The position numbers and the translations under genes were made by a program. A stretch of DNA of 13,785 nt, from NCBI GenBank assembly GCA_015179025.1, contig WHUX01000689.1:1-13785 (forward strand), given 5' to 3'. Source of the DNA: Terfezia claveryi. Lineage: Eukaryota > Ascomycota > Pezizomycetes > Pezizales > Pezizaceae. The notes beneath the pieces were generated by a model. It made no database searches. It was given only the letters and a program-made list of their open reading frames with translations, and was not told the origin of the DNA. This document shows, piece after piece, positions 1-7,461 of this stretch (within the stretch, counting starts at the first letter, position 1; every line of letters starts with the position of its first letter).

Positions 1-507
1 ACCGAACTGTTATATGCCCAGACTCGACAGGCGTAGTATGCTAATGGGGCAAGATTGCCGGCCCCTAAATATCAACCCGGAGACCAGGTGTGGCTCTCCA
101 GCCATCACTTCAGGACCGAACAACCATCCCGAAAGCTAGACTATAAGTTCTTGGGACCCTACGAGGTATTAGCTAGTATGGGCACTCACGCTTATCGGCT
201 CAAGTTCCCCAGGAATATTAAGCGCCACCCTATCGTTCATGTTTCTGAGATCGAGCCAGCCGCGGATAATTCTCTCCCAGGTTAAAGGCATCCTCCACCT
301 CCTCCCTTGGTGATTGCAGGAGAATAGGAGTGGGAGGTCAAGAAGGTACTGGACTCTAGGAAGCGTTATGGCCGGGTCCAGTACAAGGTCAAATGGTTAG
401 GGGACGAGGAGACTACCTGGCAACCCGCAGAAGACTTGGAGAATGCACAGGATTTGGTCACCCTGTTCCACCAGCGATACCCAAGGAAGCCTCGCCCAGT
501 CGAATGA
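1..507 (+). pseudogene. 3' end of Ty3/Gypsy chromovirus pol: integrase C-terminal region plus chromodomain, broken
   Basis: A single frame from base 1 to the stop at 505-507 reads as the end of a chromovirus polyprotein. Codons 1-20 look like the tail of the integrase core (ELLYAQTRQA). Codons 20-95 form the integrase C-terminal SH3-like domain, with PGDQVWL, PSRKLDYKFLGPYEV, HAYRL and HPIVHVSEIEP. After a proline-rich linker, codons 109-168 form a chromodomain: WEVKKVLDSRK, YGRVQYKVKWLG, TTWQPAEDLENA. In chromoviruses this module is thought to tether integration to methylated-histone chromatin. Three internal stops break it: TAG at 34-36, TAA at 283-285 (a Gln codon is expected after PLPG) and TAG at 325-327 just before the chromodomain. 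There is no frameshift. The start lies outside the window. The polypurine tract and LTR follow directly, as expected for the end of a pol gene. Family assignment is firm; inactivity of this copy follows from the stops. Confidence 0.9.
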
Positions 508-550
508 TGTCGTGCCTTTTGAGGGTTATATGGCGGGGCCTGTCTAACTC

Positions 551-604
551 CTGTTCTTGTTCTTGTTCTTGTTCTTGGTCTTCTTTTTGTTTTTGTTGTT
601 GTTA
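551..604 (+). repeat. (TTGTTC)n simple repeat and T/G-rich tract
   Basis: About four and a half copies of the hexamer TTGTTC run from 551 to 577 and grade into a T-rich TTTTTGTTGTTG tract. It lies in the non-coding stretch between the chromodomain stop and the polypurine tract of the retrotransposon. Confidence 0.85.
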
Positions 605-658
605 GGTTGTTTTTACTATTGTCACGTCCAGGCCCTCATGTCGCTGGAGCTCTTGCCT

Positions 659-669
659 AAAAAGGGGGA
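659..669 (+). other. Polypurine tract (plus-strand primer site) of the Gypsy element
   Basis: The purine run AAAAAGGGGGA sits about 150 bp after the pol stop and directly before the predicted LTR start. That is where reverse transcription of LTR retrotransposons primes the plus strand. Position and composition are the evidence; the exact cleavage point is inferred. Confidence 0.7.
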
Positions 670-672
670 TAG

Positions 673-1217
673 TATAACAACCGTCTCTCTTTACCGTTGT
701 TATTGTTGTTGACCGGGTTGTGTTTTGAAAGTCATGTCACTTCCGGTACGACTGTCGAGGGTTCCCTATCTCGGAACCTTATTCTGTTAACCTTATTCTG
801 TTACTGGCCTTGGCTTTTTGGGCCACCATATATATATATCTCCTCGCTCTCGCACTCACGTTGGATCCCCATCCAACGTCTTGTATATCCAATACAGGAC
901 CTTGCCTCTCCCAGCGCTTGTGCACCTCCCTTGTGCACCCCCTTGAACATCTCTGCAGTACAGCTGCCTCCCTCCGACACACGCGGCAACTGCCTCCATG
1001 TGTCTCATGTCCCTTGCCCACTGCCTCTCTCGCCCTTGCCCTTGCCCCCGTCCTGGCCTTTTCCCCTAGTCGCACACATAGCGTTCCTATGTGAGTGTCA
1101 CCCTAGCCTTGCCCTTGCCCCAGTGTACCTCTTGGTCGCCTTATCCCCAGAGCCATCGTTACATAGAGTAACCATTCTCGCTGACTTATCCCTAAGTATA
1201 TAACGTATTAGTCTACA
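673..1217 (+). mobile_element. Probable 3' LTR of the Gypsy chromovirus
   Basis: The LTR is taken to begin three bases after the purine tract at TATAACAACCG. This resembles a canonical TGTAACA start with its G changed to A. A good 3' terminus is GTCTACA at 1211-1217, giving about 545 bp, a normal size for a Gypsy LTR. Inside, CATATATATATATC (827-840) is a plausible TATA box for the LTR promoter, followed by a C/T-rich stretch (about 900-1170) with repeated GCCCTTGCCC-like words. Open frames across this stretch on both strands carry no recognisable domain and I treat them as chance. The partner 5' LTR and the target duplication lie outside the window, so the 3' border is tentative. Confidence 0.55.
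827..840 (+). promoter_or_regulatory. TATA-like box inside the LTR
   Basis: CATATATATATATC stands alone in otherwise C/T-rich sequence, about 155 bp into the LTR, and is followed by pyrimidine-rich DNA. This fits an LTR (U3) promoter core. The role is inferred from motif and position only. Confidence 0.45.
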
Positions 1218-1660
1218 TATGTCAAGTTAGAGTTAGAGATTACCATATAGGGAAATAAGTTCTTTTTGGTGTTTGTAGTCAACACAAAAGTGGCTGTGAT
1301 AGTTGAAGTAGTCCCGTTAAGCTGAAGTGGATACTAAGTATGTTAGAATAATAGAACTATAAGACGGGGTCTACTAGATCTCTTATACTACATTTCTGAT
1401 GACTACATTAGAGAATATGACTATTAGTGAATATTGGTCAAACTTTAAAATATAAAGAAAGTAATGCAAGTACCAGGTCATGTTCAAACTCAATAGCATT
1501 AGGCTGATCCAAGACATGCTTAGCCTACAAATGTATACTCTAGTATGCACTACACAGAAGAATATATATAAAACAAACAACTTTGCTTTGAATACAATAA
1601 ATATTCAGATTAATAGAGCAGCATTCTATATAGAATGTATTATAATAAATTTTATATATT
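1218..1660. other. AT-rich spacer, no gene recognised
   Basis: This stretch is AT-rich with many TA steps. The short open frames on either strand encode hydrophobic low-complexity peptides without domains. It could be decayed flanking transposon DNA, possibly the 5' part of the Plavaka-type element. I found no terminal repeats in it. Confidence 0.6.
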
Positions 1661-1766
1661 ATAAGTTGTGGTATAGTGGTTAAGTTTTTATTATATGTTT
1701 AAATTTTTTTTGAGTAGGTATTTAATGCACAAGTTCAATTCCTTACTTAGTCTTTGACTTTTTTTA
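1661..1766 (+). repeat. tRNA-like remnant, possible SINE head
   Basis: TGGTATAGTGG at 1669-1679 fits a Pol III A box (the D-arm of Asp/Glu/His-type tRNAs), and AGTTCAATTCC at 1732-1742 fits a B box (TTCAANTCC, the T-loop). The boxes start 63 bp apart, wider than the roughly 44 bp of a simple tRNA. A run of seven T at 1759-1765 could end Pol III transcription. The middle is T-rich and does not fold as an anticodon arm, so this is not a working tRNA. A tRNA-derived SINE or a decayed tRNA pseudogene is the likely reading. Confidence 0.5.
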
Positions 1767-2152
1767 TTATATTTGCTAACTAACACATAGCTTATTTATA
1801 TTAAAACCCGATGGCTCTAGGTAAACTCCTGACAAGCTTGATATAAACTTCACTTCAATACTACTTACCAACAATACCACTCACCAAAGACAATGTGAAA
1901 TTATACAACCTCCAAAATGAACACTACCAAAACCTACTGTCCCTAGTATAATAGTAAGTATGCTTCTTAGAGTGCATATTCTAATCATCTAGAGCACAAA
2001 CATTGTAACAAAGTTAGACAGACATTCATCCCTCCTACACATCGGCCAACCTATAGTCTATAGCAAACTGAGTCCTCACTTGAAAAATTAGATAAACAAC
2101 TAGGTAGAGGATTGACCTACAAAAGTAAAGCTTCTTGCTGAAGCATTGCTGA
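1767..2152. other. AT-rich spacer, possibly the decayed 5' end of the transposase gene
   Basis: No frame is convincingly coding. Plavaka-type proteins usually begin with a C2H2-type finger upstream of the block seen from 2153. I looked for a Cys/His pattern in all three plus frames and did not find one. An N-terminal exon may have decayed here or may never have been part of this copy. Confidence 0.45.
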
Positions 2153-2880
2153 TATCTAACTGTTGAAGCTAAAGGGTTTTACAGAGGCATTCCTGAATTT
2201 AATGAATTTAAATAGGAACTTGACAAATATTTTTCACTGGTTGAGGAGGATGATATTGATAGTCTCGGCCTTGAGGAAGTGGAGCAGGATAAGGTTAAAG
2301 ACTCCAGGAATGAGTCTGATACAGAACCCATTCCTAGAACTGCTGACCCTGCCACTGACCCCCCTACTAATGAATATCCATACACTACCAATATCACTAG
2401 GTGGCCTTCTACCAGATATCAGGCTGGACAGCCTGTATGCAAGTATCCATTTGTAAATCAGCACTCAGCCAGGTACAATCACCTCCATCCATTTCTCAAC
2501 GTATGGGATTATAAGCTTGCCTACTTTTTCACACTTAGTAAGGTTCCAAAGTATAGAATTGATAGTTTCTTTTATGATAACTTATTACTAAGTATGCTCA
2601 GTGTCAGTCTAATATCAAAGGTCTTGTTCAAATCTGGGTACACATTATGGAAGCAAATGGACAAAATGGTTGCAGATCCTGAGTGGACTACAGGATCTGT
2701 GCAATATATATTATGTCTGAAGTCTGATTTCTACTATTAGAATATAGTAGATTGCATTAAATATCTATTATGCCAGAGAGCATTTGTAACCCATATAGTC
2801 TGGGAACTGGTGAGGTTATTTAATAAGGATAATGACTGAATATATTCTAAGATGAATACTATAACCTGGTGGTGGAAGCA

Positions 2881-2888
2881 ACAGGTAT
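2881..2888 (+). repeat. Left target-site duplication ACAGGTAT
   Basis: This matches 3528-3535 exactly. It spans the exon-intron junction (ACAG|GTAT), so the insertion duplicated a 5' splice site. Confidence 0.85.
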
Positions 2889-3527
2889 TAGTATGCACTG
2901 CGAGGCGATTTTTTCTCGAACTGCCTCACTAAGACTCACCCAGGCAAGTTGGTTTTTCTCTACTCTTCAAACTGGTGAGTTGGTTATTCGCTGCTCTAGA
3001 TTACTTAGGCCAGTGCTGAGTAGCCGACGAGTACTCGACAACTCTTAGTGTTATTAATTTAGTACTAGTGCCGGTGCCTGACTCCAGACGAGTTTTTATA
3101 TATACTATATATAATTCGGGTCAAATTTAACTTAGTATACCATCACTGTCACAGATTTCTTGCATGTCATGGATTGTCTCCACTGTTATAGATTACTTGC
3201 ACTATCATAGAATTGTCACTATTTCTCACAGTCCCATAGTTGTTACGGAATCAACTCAAGTTGTCACAATATCAACTCAAGTTGTTACGGAATTGTTTAA
3301 AGCTAACTTTGGCAAATTTCTCTGCTAAGAGAACAATTTAGTGATAATAGAAATAAAGAACACAGTGAAATATTGGTCAGTAATTCTTAGTGAAGATTTG
3401 GTTGATCACCAAGTACTCAGTGAGTCAGTATGAGGTGGCTTCGTAAGAAGTGTAGCTAATGCAAGTTGGTACCGAGCTGGAAAAAGAGTTGTATAACTCG
3501 CCTTGACTCGTATCGGAGCATACACTA
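2889..3527. mobile_element. hAT-type non-autonomous element (MITE), 639 bp, with 8-bp target duplication
   Basis: The identical octamer ACAGGTAT flanks both ends (2881-2888 and 3528-3535). The element starts TAGTATGC and ends GCATACACTA, so the ends are imperfect inverted repeats beginning TAGT..ATGC, as in many hAT elements. The 8-bp duplication is the hAT hallmark. There is no long open frame, so it would depend on a transposase elsewhere. Subterminal words such as ACTCG, CAAGTTGG and GAGTTG recur near both ends. Removal of the element plus one duplication copy restores a clean short intron in the host transposase, which independently confirms the borders. Confidence 0.85.
3238..3293. repeat. 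Nested direct repeats with near-palindromic core inside the MITE
   Basis: AGTTGTTACGGAAT occurs at 3238-3251 and 3280-3293, and ATCAACTCAAGTTGT at 3250-3264 and 3271-3285. The shared CAACTCAAGTTG is close to a palindrome, so single strands could fold into alternative hairpins. Confidence 0.8.
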
Positions 3528-3535
3528 ACAGGTAT
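3528..3535 (+). repeat. Right target-site duplication ACAGGTAT
   Basis: This matches 2881-2888 exactly. Here the donor context is the fuller GTATGT. Confidence 0.85.
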
Positions 3536-3579
3536 GTTCCCTAATTATCCTACTATAGCTCCTTGCTTACGTCTTATAG
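3532..3579 (+). other. Ancestral 48-nt intron of the transposase relic (3' copy of the donor through the acceptor)
   Basis: After CAG the sequence reads GTATGTTCCC and ends CTTATAG|AAG at 3579. With the MITE and one target-duplication copy removed, the intron is 48 nt, typical for fungi. CTTAC at 3566-3570 is a possible branch site. Skipping it joins WWWKQQ in exon 1 to KLIPVG, ILVPVLLA in exon 2, which is how the family reads without a gap. Reading through it instead gives two stops and no similarity. Because of the insertion the first GT now also lies at 2885, so the split intron spans 2885-3579 (695 nt). Confidence 0.78.
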
Positions 3580-5751
3580 AAGCTCATTCCTGTCGGGTCT
3601 ATACTGGTTCCCGTCCTTTTGGCATTGTACCAGACCCATCTTACAAACTTTTCTGGAGACAAGAAATTGTAGCTCCTATACATGAGTATAGGGAACATCA
3701 AGTCTACTATATGCAATAAACCAACTATAAATACTTGGATTCCAATTGCACTATTACCCATCCTCCCTAAGTGTCTCAACAAGATTCCTAGCAACCTAGT
3801 TGAAGCATAGGAATTGAATGCCCTCCAAGTCATGCATGAGATTCTGAGTTCTATCCTCAGCCCTCTAGCTAATGCAGGATATCAGGAAGGGATAGAAATG
3901 GTCTACTATGATGAGAAGGTATGCAAATATATACCTAGACTCTCTGCCTGGTTAGCCAATTACATAGAAAATATCATGATTCATAGCATTCTCACCAATT
4001 GATACCCAGTTTGCATTACCCCCCCAAATAAATTTGAAGACCTCCCAGATATGCCATACAACTCTCAGTAACACTCTCAGTATGCCACCACATACCACAA
4101 GTCCAACCAGGCCATACTACAAACTGACAAAGTCAAGCAGATTAATAATACCCTTTAGTATGTCACCAGCCTTGAACCCTATATACTTGTTCATGAGGAT
4201 ACATTACATATACTGTATTTGGAGATGCTAAAATACTTAATAAAATAGATCTAGGAATTTCTAGATCATGTCGGATGCCTTACAGTTTTTGATCACATTT
4301 GGTCCCGATTGCTACCATTCCCGAGGTTTATGAGACCAAACAAAGCATACCAATCTATCTCCTAATGGCAAGGAAAAGAAATATGGAACCTACTACAGGT
4401 ACTTTTGGCAGTATTTGCTGCTGCACTCAGTCGGATCTCCGATGCCCTTGCTCTTGCGACCTAATATAAAGTATTATACTATAAGGGAATATTGTATATT
4501 AGGTATATCACTGACTTTATCCTAATTGCACAGTACAAGGTCCACACTCCAGGAATGATCTAATCAAGGAAGGATTATCTTGAGGACTTCCACAAATACA
4601 AGGAACTATTTCTTTAGTTTCGAGCATCCAAGTCCTCTAAAGCTGTAGCAATATTGGCATCAAAAGACCTCCATATGGAACATCTCCAACTACTTGTGTC
4701 AAATGAATCATGTCTAGTAACCTAAACAAAATGGCGAAAGCTATAGCAGGAGCTACAGAAAGAGGCAGAGGAATTGGTCTATAATATGCTGACTAGTGGA
4801 GTATACTACAATTTTCCAAAAATGCATTTGATTTTGCATTTTGCAGATTAAATTACAGAATATGAATCTCTACTACAATTTTCAACAGATATCTGTGAGG
4901 CTTTACATAAGCCTCTCAAGGATGGATACTGGCAGAGCAATTATGTCAATATAGTACTTCAAGTGATTCAGACCTACACATGAGCACACAATTTTGCCAT
5001 GCATAAAAAGAAAATTGCCTAATAGGTTACAGAGCTTCCTTATATACCTGATGAAATATAAACCATTCTTCATCCGACAATATGGGGTATACTTCTGCCG
5101 AGAAATGCTACCCCTGACCAGACCAGATATAAGTTGCAAGGGCTGATAAATATATAAGATATATATAATCTACAAACATTACAGATACTTTACCAGCTAC
5201 CTAACCTACTCAGTTTTACAAGCACCTTTCTTGCACACAATTACCCCCAGTCCTCTGACCTAGAATCTGACGTTATATGTTTATAACACATCCCAGTAGA
5301 GGTATTTAATACTCTCCAAGTCGCAGTTCCCATATTTATTGATGATAGGTACATGTTACACCATCTGCAGTGTACTAGAGGTAAGTTCTGAAACTAAGAT
5401 GAAAGACATGACTAGGTATTCATTTGATAGTGCAAGTCCACACTAGGGAAAGCTCCTGGTAGACTTGACGGCAGGGTTCCTGCCCAACTAAATTCTATGT
5501 TCAAACTATAAGTAGGAAACAATGATATATACTACCTTGCACATATTTCACTAATAACAGTAGTCGGGTTATTGACACCAGATAGATCAGAGGGCATAGT
5601 GCGCATTGGCTTGCTGAAGAAGAATCAGGTAATAAAAATTACGAATATAGAGGGCATGGCCTATCTCATCCTTATTCATAATTAAGAGCTTTACATTATT
5701 AATAACCATATTGATTTCCATACATGGAATAATATTTATAATAGAAAGTAG

Positions 5752-5972
5752 AAACCTGGTAGCTTATAGAAGAATAATCAAGATATAGCTGGCAGAATAA
5801 TATAAGAACTTAAATAGAATATATATAGAGTATAATATAGTCAAATATATATATTGTAAATCAGATATGTGATGTTTAGGGAGTAACACAAACAGAGACA
5901 GATCGCCCAATAGAATGCTTGCAAGTACTTAGTGTCTAATACAAATACTGTGATAAATGGTGTCAGGATCAT
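5752..5972. other. AT-rich spacer after the transposase relic
   Basis: This has many TATA-like runs and no coding frame. It is probably the 3' untranslated and subterminal part of the Plavaka-type element. Confidence 0.5.
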
Positions 5973-6092
5973 ATTGCAATGCAGTGGGGGCTGTGGTGTC
6001 ATCCAGATGGTTATTGCAATGCAGCTGTAGTAGTGGTATCATCTAGACAGAGTTGCGATACAGTAGGGTGTCTGGATGTACAGGATGTACAG
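5973..6092 (+). repeat. Short tandem repeats of 39-40 bp plus a 9-bp doublet
   Basis: ATTGCAATGCAG starts at 5973 and again at 6013, and a diverged GTTGCGATACAG starts at 6052, giving periods of 40 and 39 bp. Each of the first two is followed by a G-rich stretch and a TCATC(C/T)AGA word. A 9-bp doublet GGATGTACA follows at 6073-6090. CACTA-type elements carry subterminal repeats bound by their transposase; these lie about 220 bp past the transposase stop and may be that. The element terminus itself was not found. Confidence 0.65.
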
Positions 6093-6315
6093 GACACAAA
6101 ATTGTATCTAAATACTTGGTACTGCATCTGGAACCCAAATTTTTTTTCCTAATATATAAGCTACCACTTTTATATAGTTAATACAATAAGACCCAAGCAG
6201 TATTCTAAGTCTTATATAGCTTTACTCTTATTGAGTCCACAATACACCCAAGTTATAGCTGCGTTTATACTTCTCTCTACTAGTTATCTATTCTTTCTCT
6301 AAAGTATTTTCATAG
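6093..6315. other. AT-rich spacer, no gene recognised
   Basis: This contains a T-run after 6138 and AATAAG-type words. It faintly resembles an LTR with TATA box and poly(A) signal, but I could not find paired copies. Confidence 0.4.
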
Positions 6316-6738
6316 TTACAGCTCGCCTGTAATAGATAGCTAATGAATTTGGTATATAGAAAAGATATTAAGAATTTAAAGTGAGGATTAAGATTAGCAA
6401 GTCTACAAGTACTTTTATATGGCAAGCTGTTTAAAAATGATATTCTCCATACTTATAGTTTATTAATAGAATGGGGGTAGTTATTTGAACAGCTTTATAT
6501 AGTTAATAGTAAAAATAAGTAAAAATGGGTATTAGTCTTTACTTCTTCTATAAGAATTTTGATACTATAAAAGTAAGACTAGTTTATACAATTTGATACT
6601 ACATATAAGCTCAACAGATAGGGTCATAATATGTTTTTATTTCTTATTTATAATGACATTAGGAAAGAAAATAGTTTGTCTCTAGTGTTTCTAGAGACAG
6701 TAATACTACATCAGAAATGATTTGAGTTTACCTTTTAG
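6316..6738 (+). pseudogene. Fragment of a Mutator-like (MULE) transposase
   Basis: The frame starting at 6316 reads a helix-like KDIKNLK (6361-6381), then LFEQLY, KWVLVFTSSIRILI (6523-6564) and QFDTTYKLNR (6589-6618), then GHNMFLFLIYNDIRKENS. The D-x-TYK-N motif preceded by a hydrophobic strand is the region of the first catalytic Asp in MULE transposases, followed by the expected second strand. The reading frame has stops at 6337, 6382, 6478, 6520, 6568, 6574, 6580, 6619, 6718 and 6736 and no evident indel. The later catalytic residues and the zinc-finger tail are absent: the similarity stops where the GC-richer block begins near 6740, so the fragment is truncated or interrupted. Terminal inverted repeats were not found. 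Family assignment rests mainly on DTTYKLN and its surroundings. Confidence 0.62.
6677..6699. repeat. Perfect 9-bp stem-loop
   Basis: TGTCTCTAG and CTAGAGACA are exact inverted repeats around a 5-nt loop TGTTT, within the MULE relic. There is no T-run after it, so terminator function is not supported. Confidence 0.7.
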
Positions 6739-6739
6739 T

Positions 6740-7256
6740 CATCTGATGTCGCCGGTGCAACTAAAGACAAACTGACAGTTAACGACGTGCCTCAAATAGT
6801 TGTTGTCATCCTGGCACTGGCTTCCGGCTGTCTGCGCCATGATGCTGGCATTCCGTAGTCCAAGCCTTAATGCTAGTGTCCTAGTGGCGCCTGTCATCAC
6901 GACTTTCCTCATGTGTCTGTCTCCGGACACCGTGTTCCCATTCTTGCCCTCAAATAGTGCTGTGACACCGGCGTTCCATAGTCTATGTAATGACGTAGGC
7001 CTTCCAGTAGCATGCGTCATCATAGATAACCTCCGATGTCCTTCTCTGGATGCTGTTCCTATTGTTGTCCCCTACAGTCTGTCTCTGGACTGCCTTACTT
7101 GTTTGCACGGCTGCTTCGATGTCCCCGTCTGGACTCCACCACTCCATTGGCCATACAACCTCTATAGTTCGCATCGGGACGAGCGCTCCCCAAACCGCAG
7201 ACGTGCTATCCTATATTATTGTGGTCTCGACGTAACCCCTAGTTGATGGTCACCGT
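6740..7256. other. GC-richer block with diverged internal repeats, no gene recognised
   Basis: Base composition rises abruptly from the AT-rich flanks. Words recur in diverged form: CCTCAAATAGT at 6790 and 6948 (158 bp apart), GGCATTCCGTAGTCC near 6847 and GGCGTTCCATAGTCT near 6969, and GATGTCC with TCTGGA at several sites. A 148-codon open frame on + (6800-7246) and shorter minus-strand frames show no domain, charge pattern or codon regularity I recognise, so I do not call them genes. It could be a degenerate minisatellite or an inserted element. Confidence 0.5.
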
Positions 7257-7264
7257 GTTGGCAC

Positions 7265-7395
7265 TTGGTTAGTCTGGTTGGCATGCTTGGTAAGCTTGGC
7301 TTCTATACGTGACTCCGATCCTGATTCCTATCTATCACGAACCACATCATGACTTTCTGAGATTAGTCTGGTTGGCATGCAACCAGACTAACTCA
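7265..7395. mobile_element. 131-bp foldback/MITE-like element with 8-bp target duplication
   Basis: The octamer GTTGGCAC flanks it at 7257-7264 and 7396-7403. The ends are inverted repeats: the left end TTGGTTAGTCTGGTTG matches the reverse complement of the right end (TGAGTTAGTCTGGTTG) except at positions 2 and 3. A second left-type end (TTAGTCTGGTT, 7363-7373) directly faces the right end (AACCAGACTAA, 7381-7391), giving an 11-bp perfect stem with GGCATGC between. Another right-type end, GGCATGCAACCAGACTA, lies at 7445-7461. This looks like a small hAT-type MITE with nested or duplicated ends. No coding capacity. Confidence 0.68.
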
Positions 7396-7444
7396 GTTGG
7401 CACAAGCCCCCCTGCAATGATCGCCTACACTCACAGCTATTCAT

Positions 7445-7461
7445 GGCATGCAACCAGACTA
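7445..7461. repeat. Orphan copy of the foldback-element end
   Basis: GGCATGCAACCAGACTA repeats the right end of the 7265-7395 element. No matching left end with a target duplication is evident nearby. Confidence 0.65.

Larger units (their letters stand above)
2153..5751 (+). pseudogene. Plavaka-type (CACTA-related, KDZ-like) transposase relic in two exons
   Basis: Exon 1 (2153-2884, frame starting at 2153) has an acidic N-terminal stretch (LVEEDDIDSLGLEEVEQD), then FKSGYTLWKQMDKMVADPEW (2632-2691) and WWWKQQ (2867-2884). Exon 2 (3580-5751, frame starting at 3580) carries, in family order, LTNFSGDKK, YMSIGNIKS, IPIALLPILPK, EGIEMVYYDEKV, LSAWLANYIE, RPNKAYQSIS, WQGKEI, LIAQYKVHT, EALHKPLKDGYWQSN, AHNFAMHKKKIA and, near the C terminus, EGIVRIG, IEGMAYLI and NNHIDFHTWNNIY. 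These are hallmarks of the large fungal transposases that cut and paste CACTA-like elements. The copy is dead: stops at 2213, 2738 and 2837 in exon 1 and about 27 in exon 2, but no indel in either exon. The expected Asp after PVLLA is Tyr (TAC, 3628-3630). A hAT-type MITE splits the intron. The terminal TAG at 5749-5751 may be the natural stop. Confidence 0.88.

Noticed and set aside
697..1203. 168-codon open frame on + in the LTR
   Set aside because: C/T-rich, low-complexity Leu/Pro/Ser peptide with no domain; overlapping open frames on the other strand show that stop-poor composition explains it.
1661..1766. Functional tRNA gene
   Set aside because: A and B boxes are too far apart and there is no anticodon arm or clear acceptor stem.
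3534..3719. 61-codon open frame on +
   Set aside because: It is a shadow: the frame starting at 3580 gives the conserved transposase blocks LTNFSGDKK and YMSIGNIKS over the same bases.
6120..6260. Copia-type LTR end with primer-binding site
   Set aside because: TATA-like and AATAAG words are present but no paired LTR copy, TG...CA borders or tRNA-complementary site could be shown.
6677..6699. Rho-independent-type terminator
   Set aside because: The stem is perfect but no T-run follows and the context is a eukaryotic transposon relic.
6800..7246. 148-codon open frame on + in the GC-richer block
   Set aside because: No motif, no homologous feel, and alternative frames are equally open; diverged repeats inside suggest non-coding DNA.
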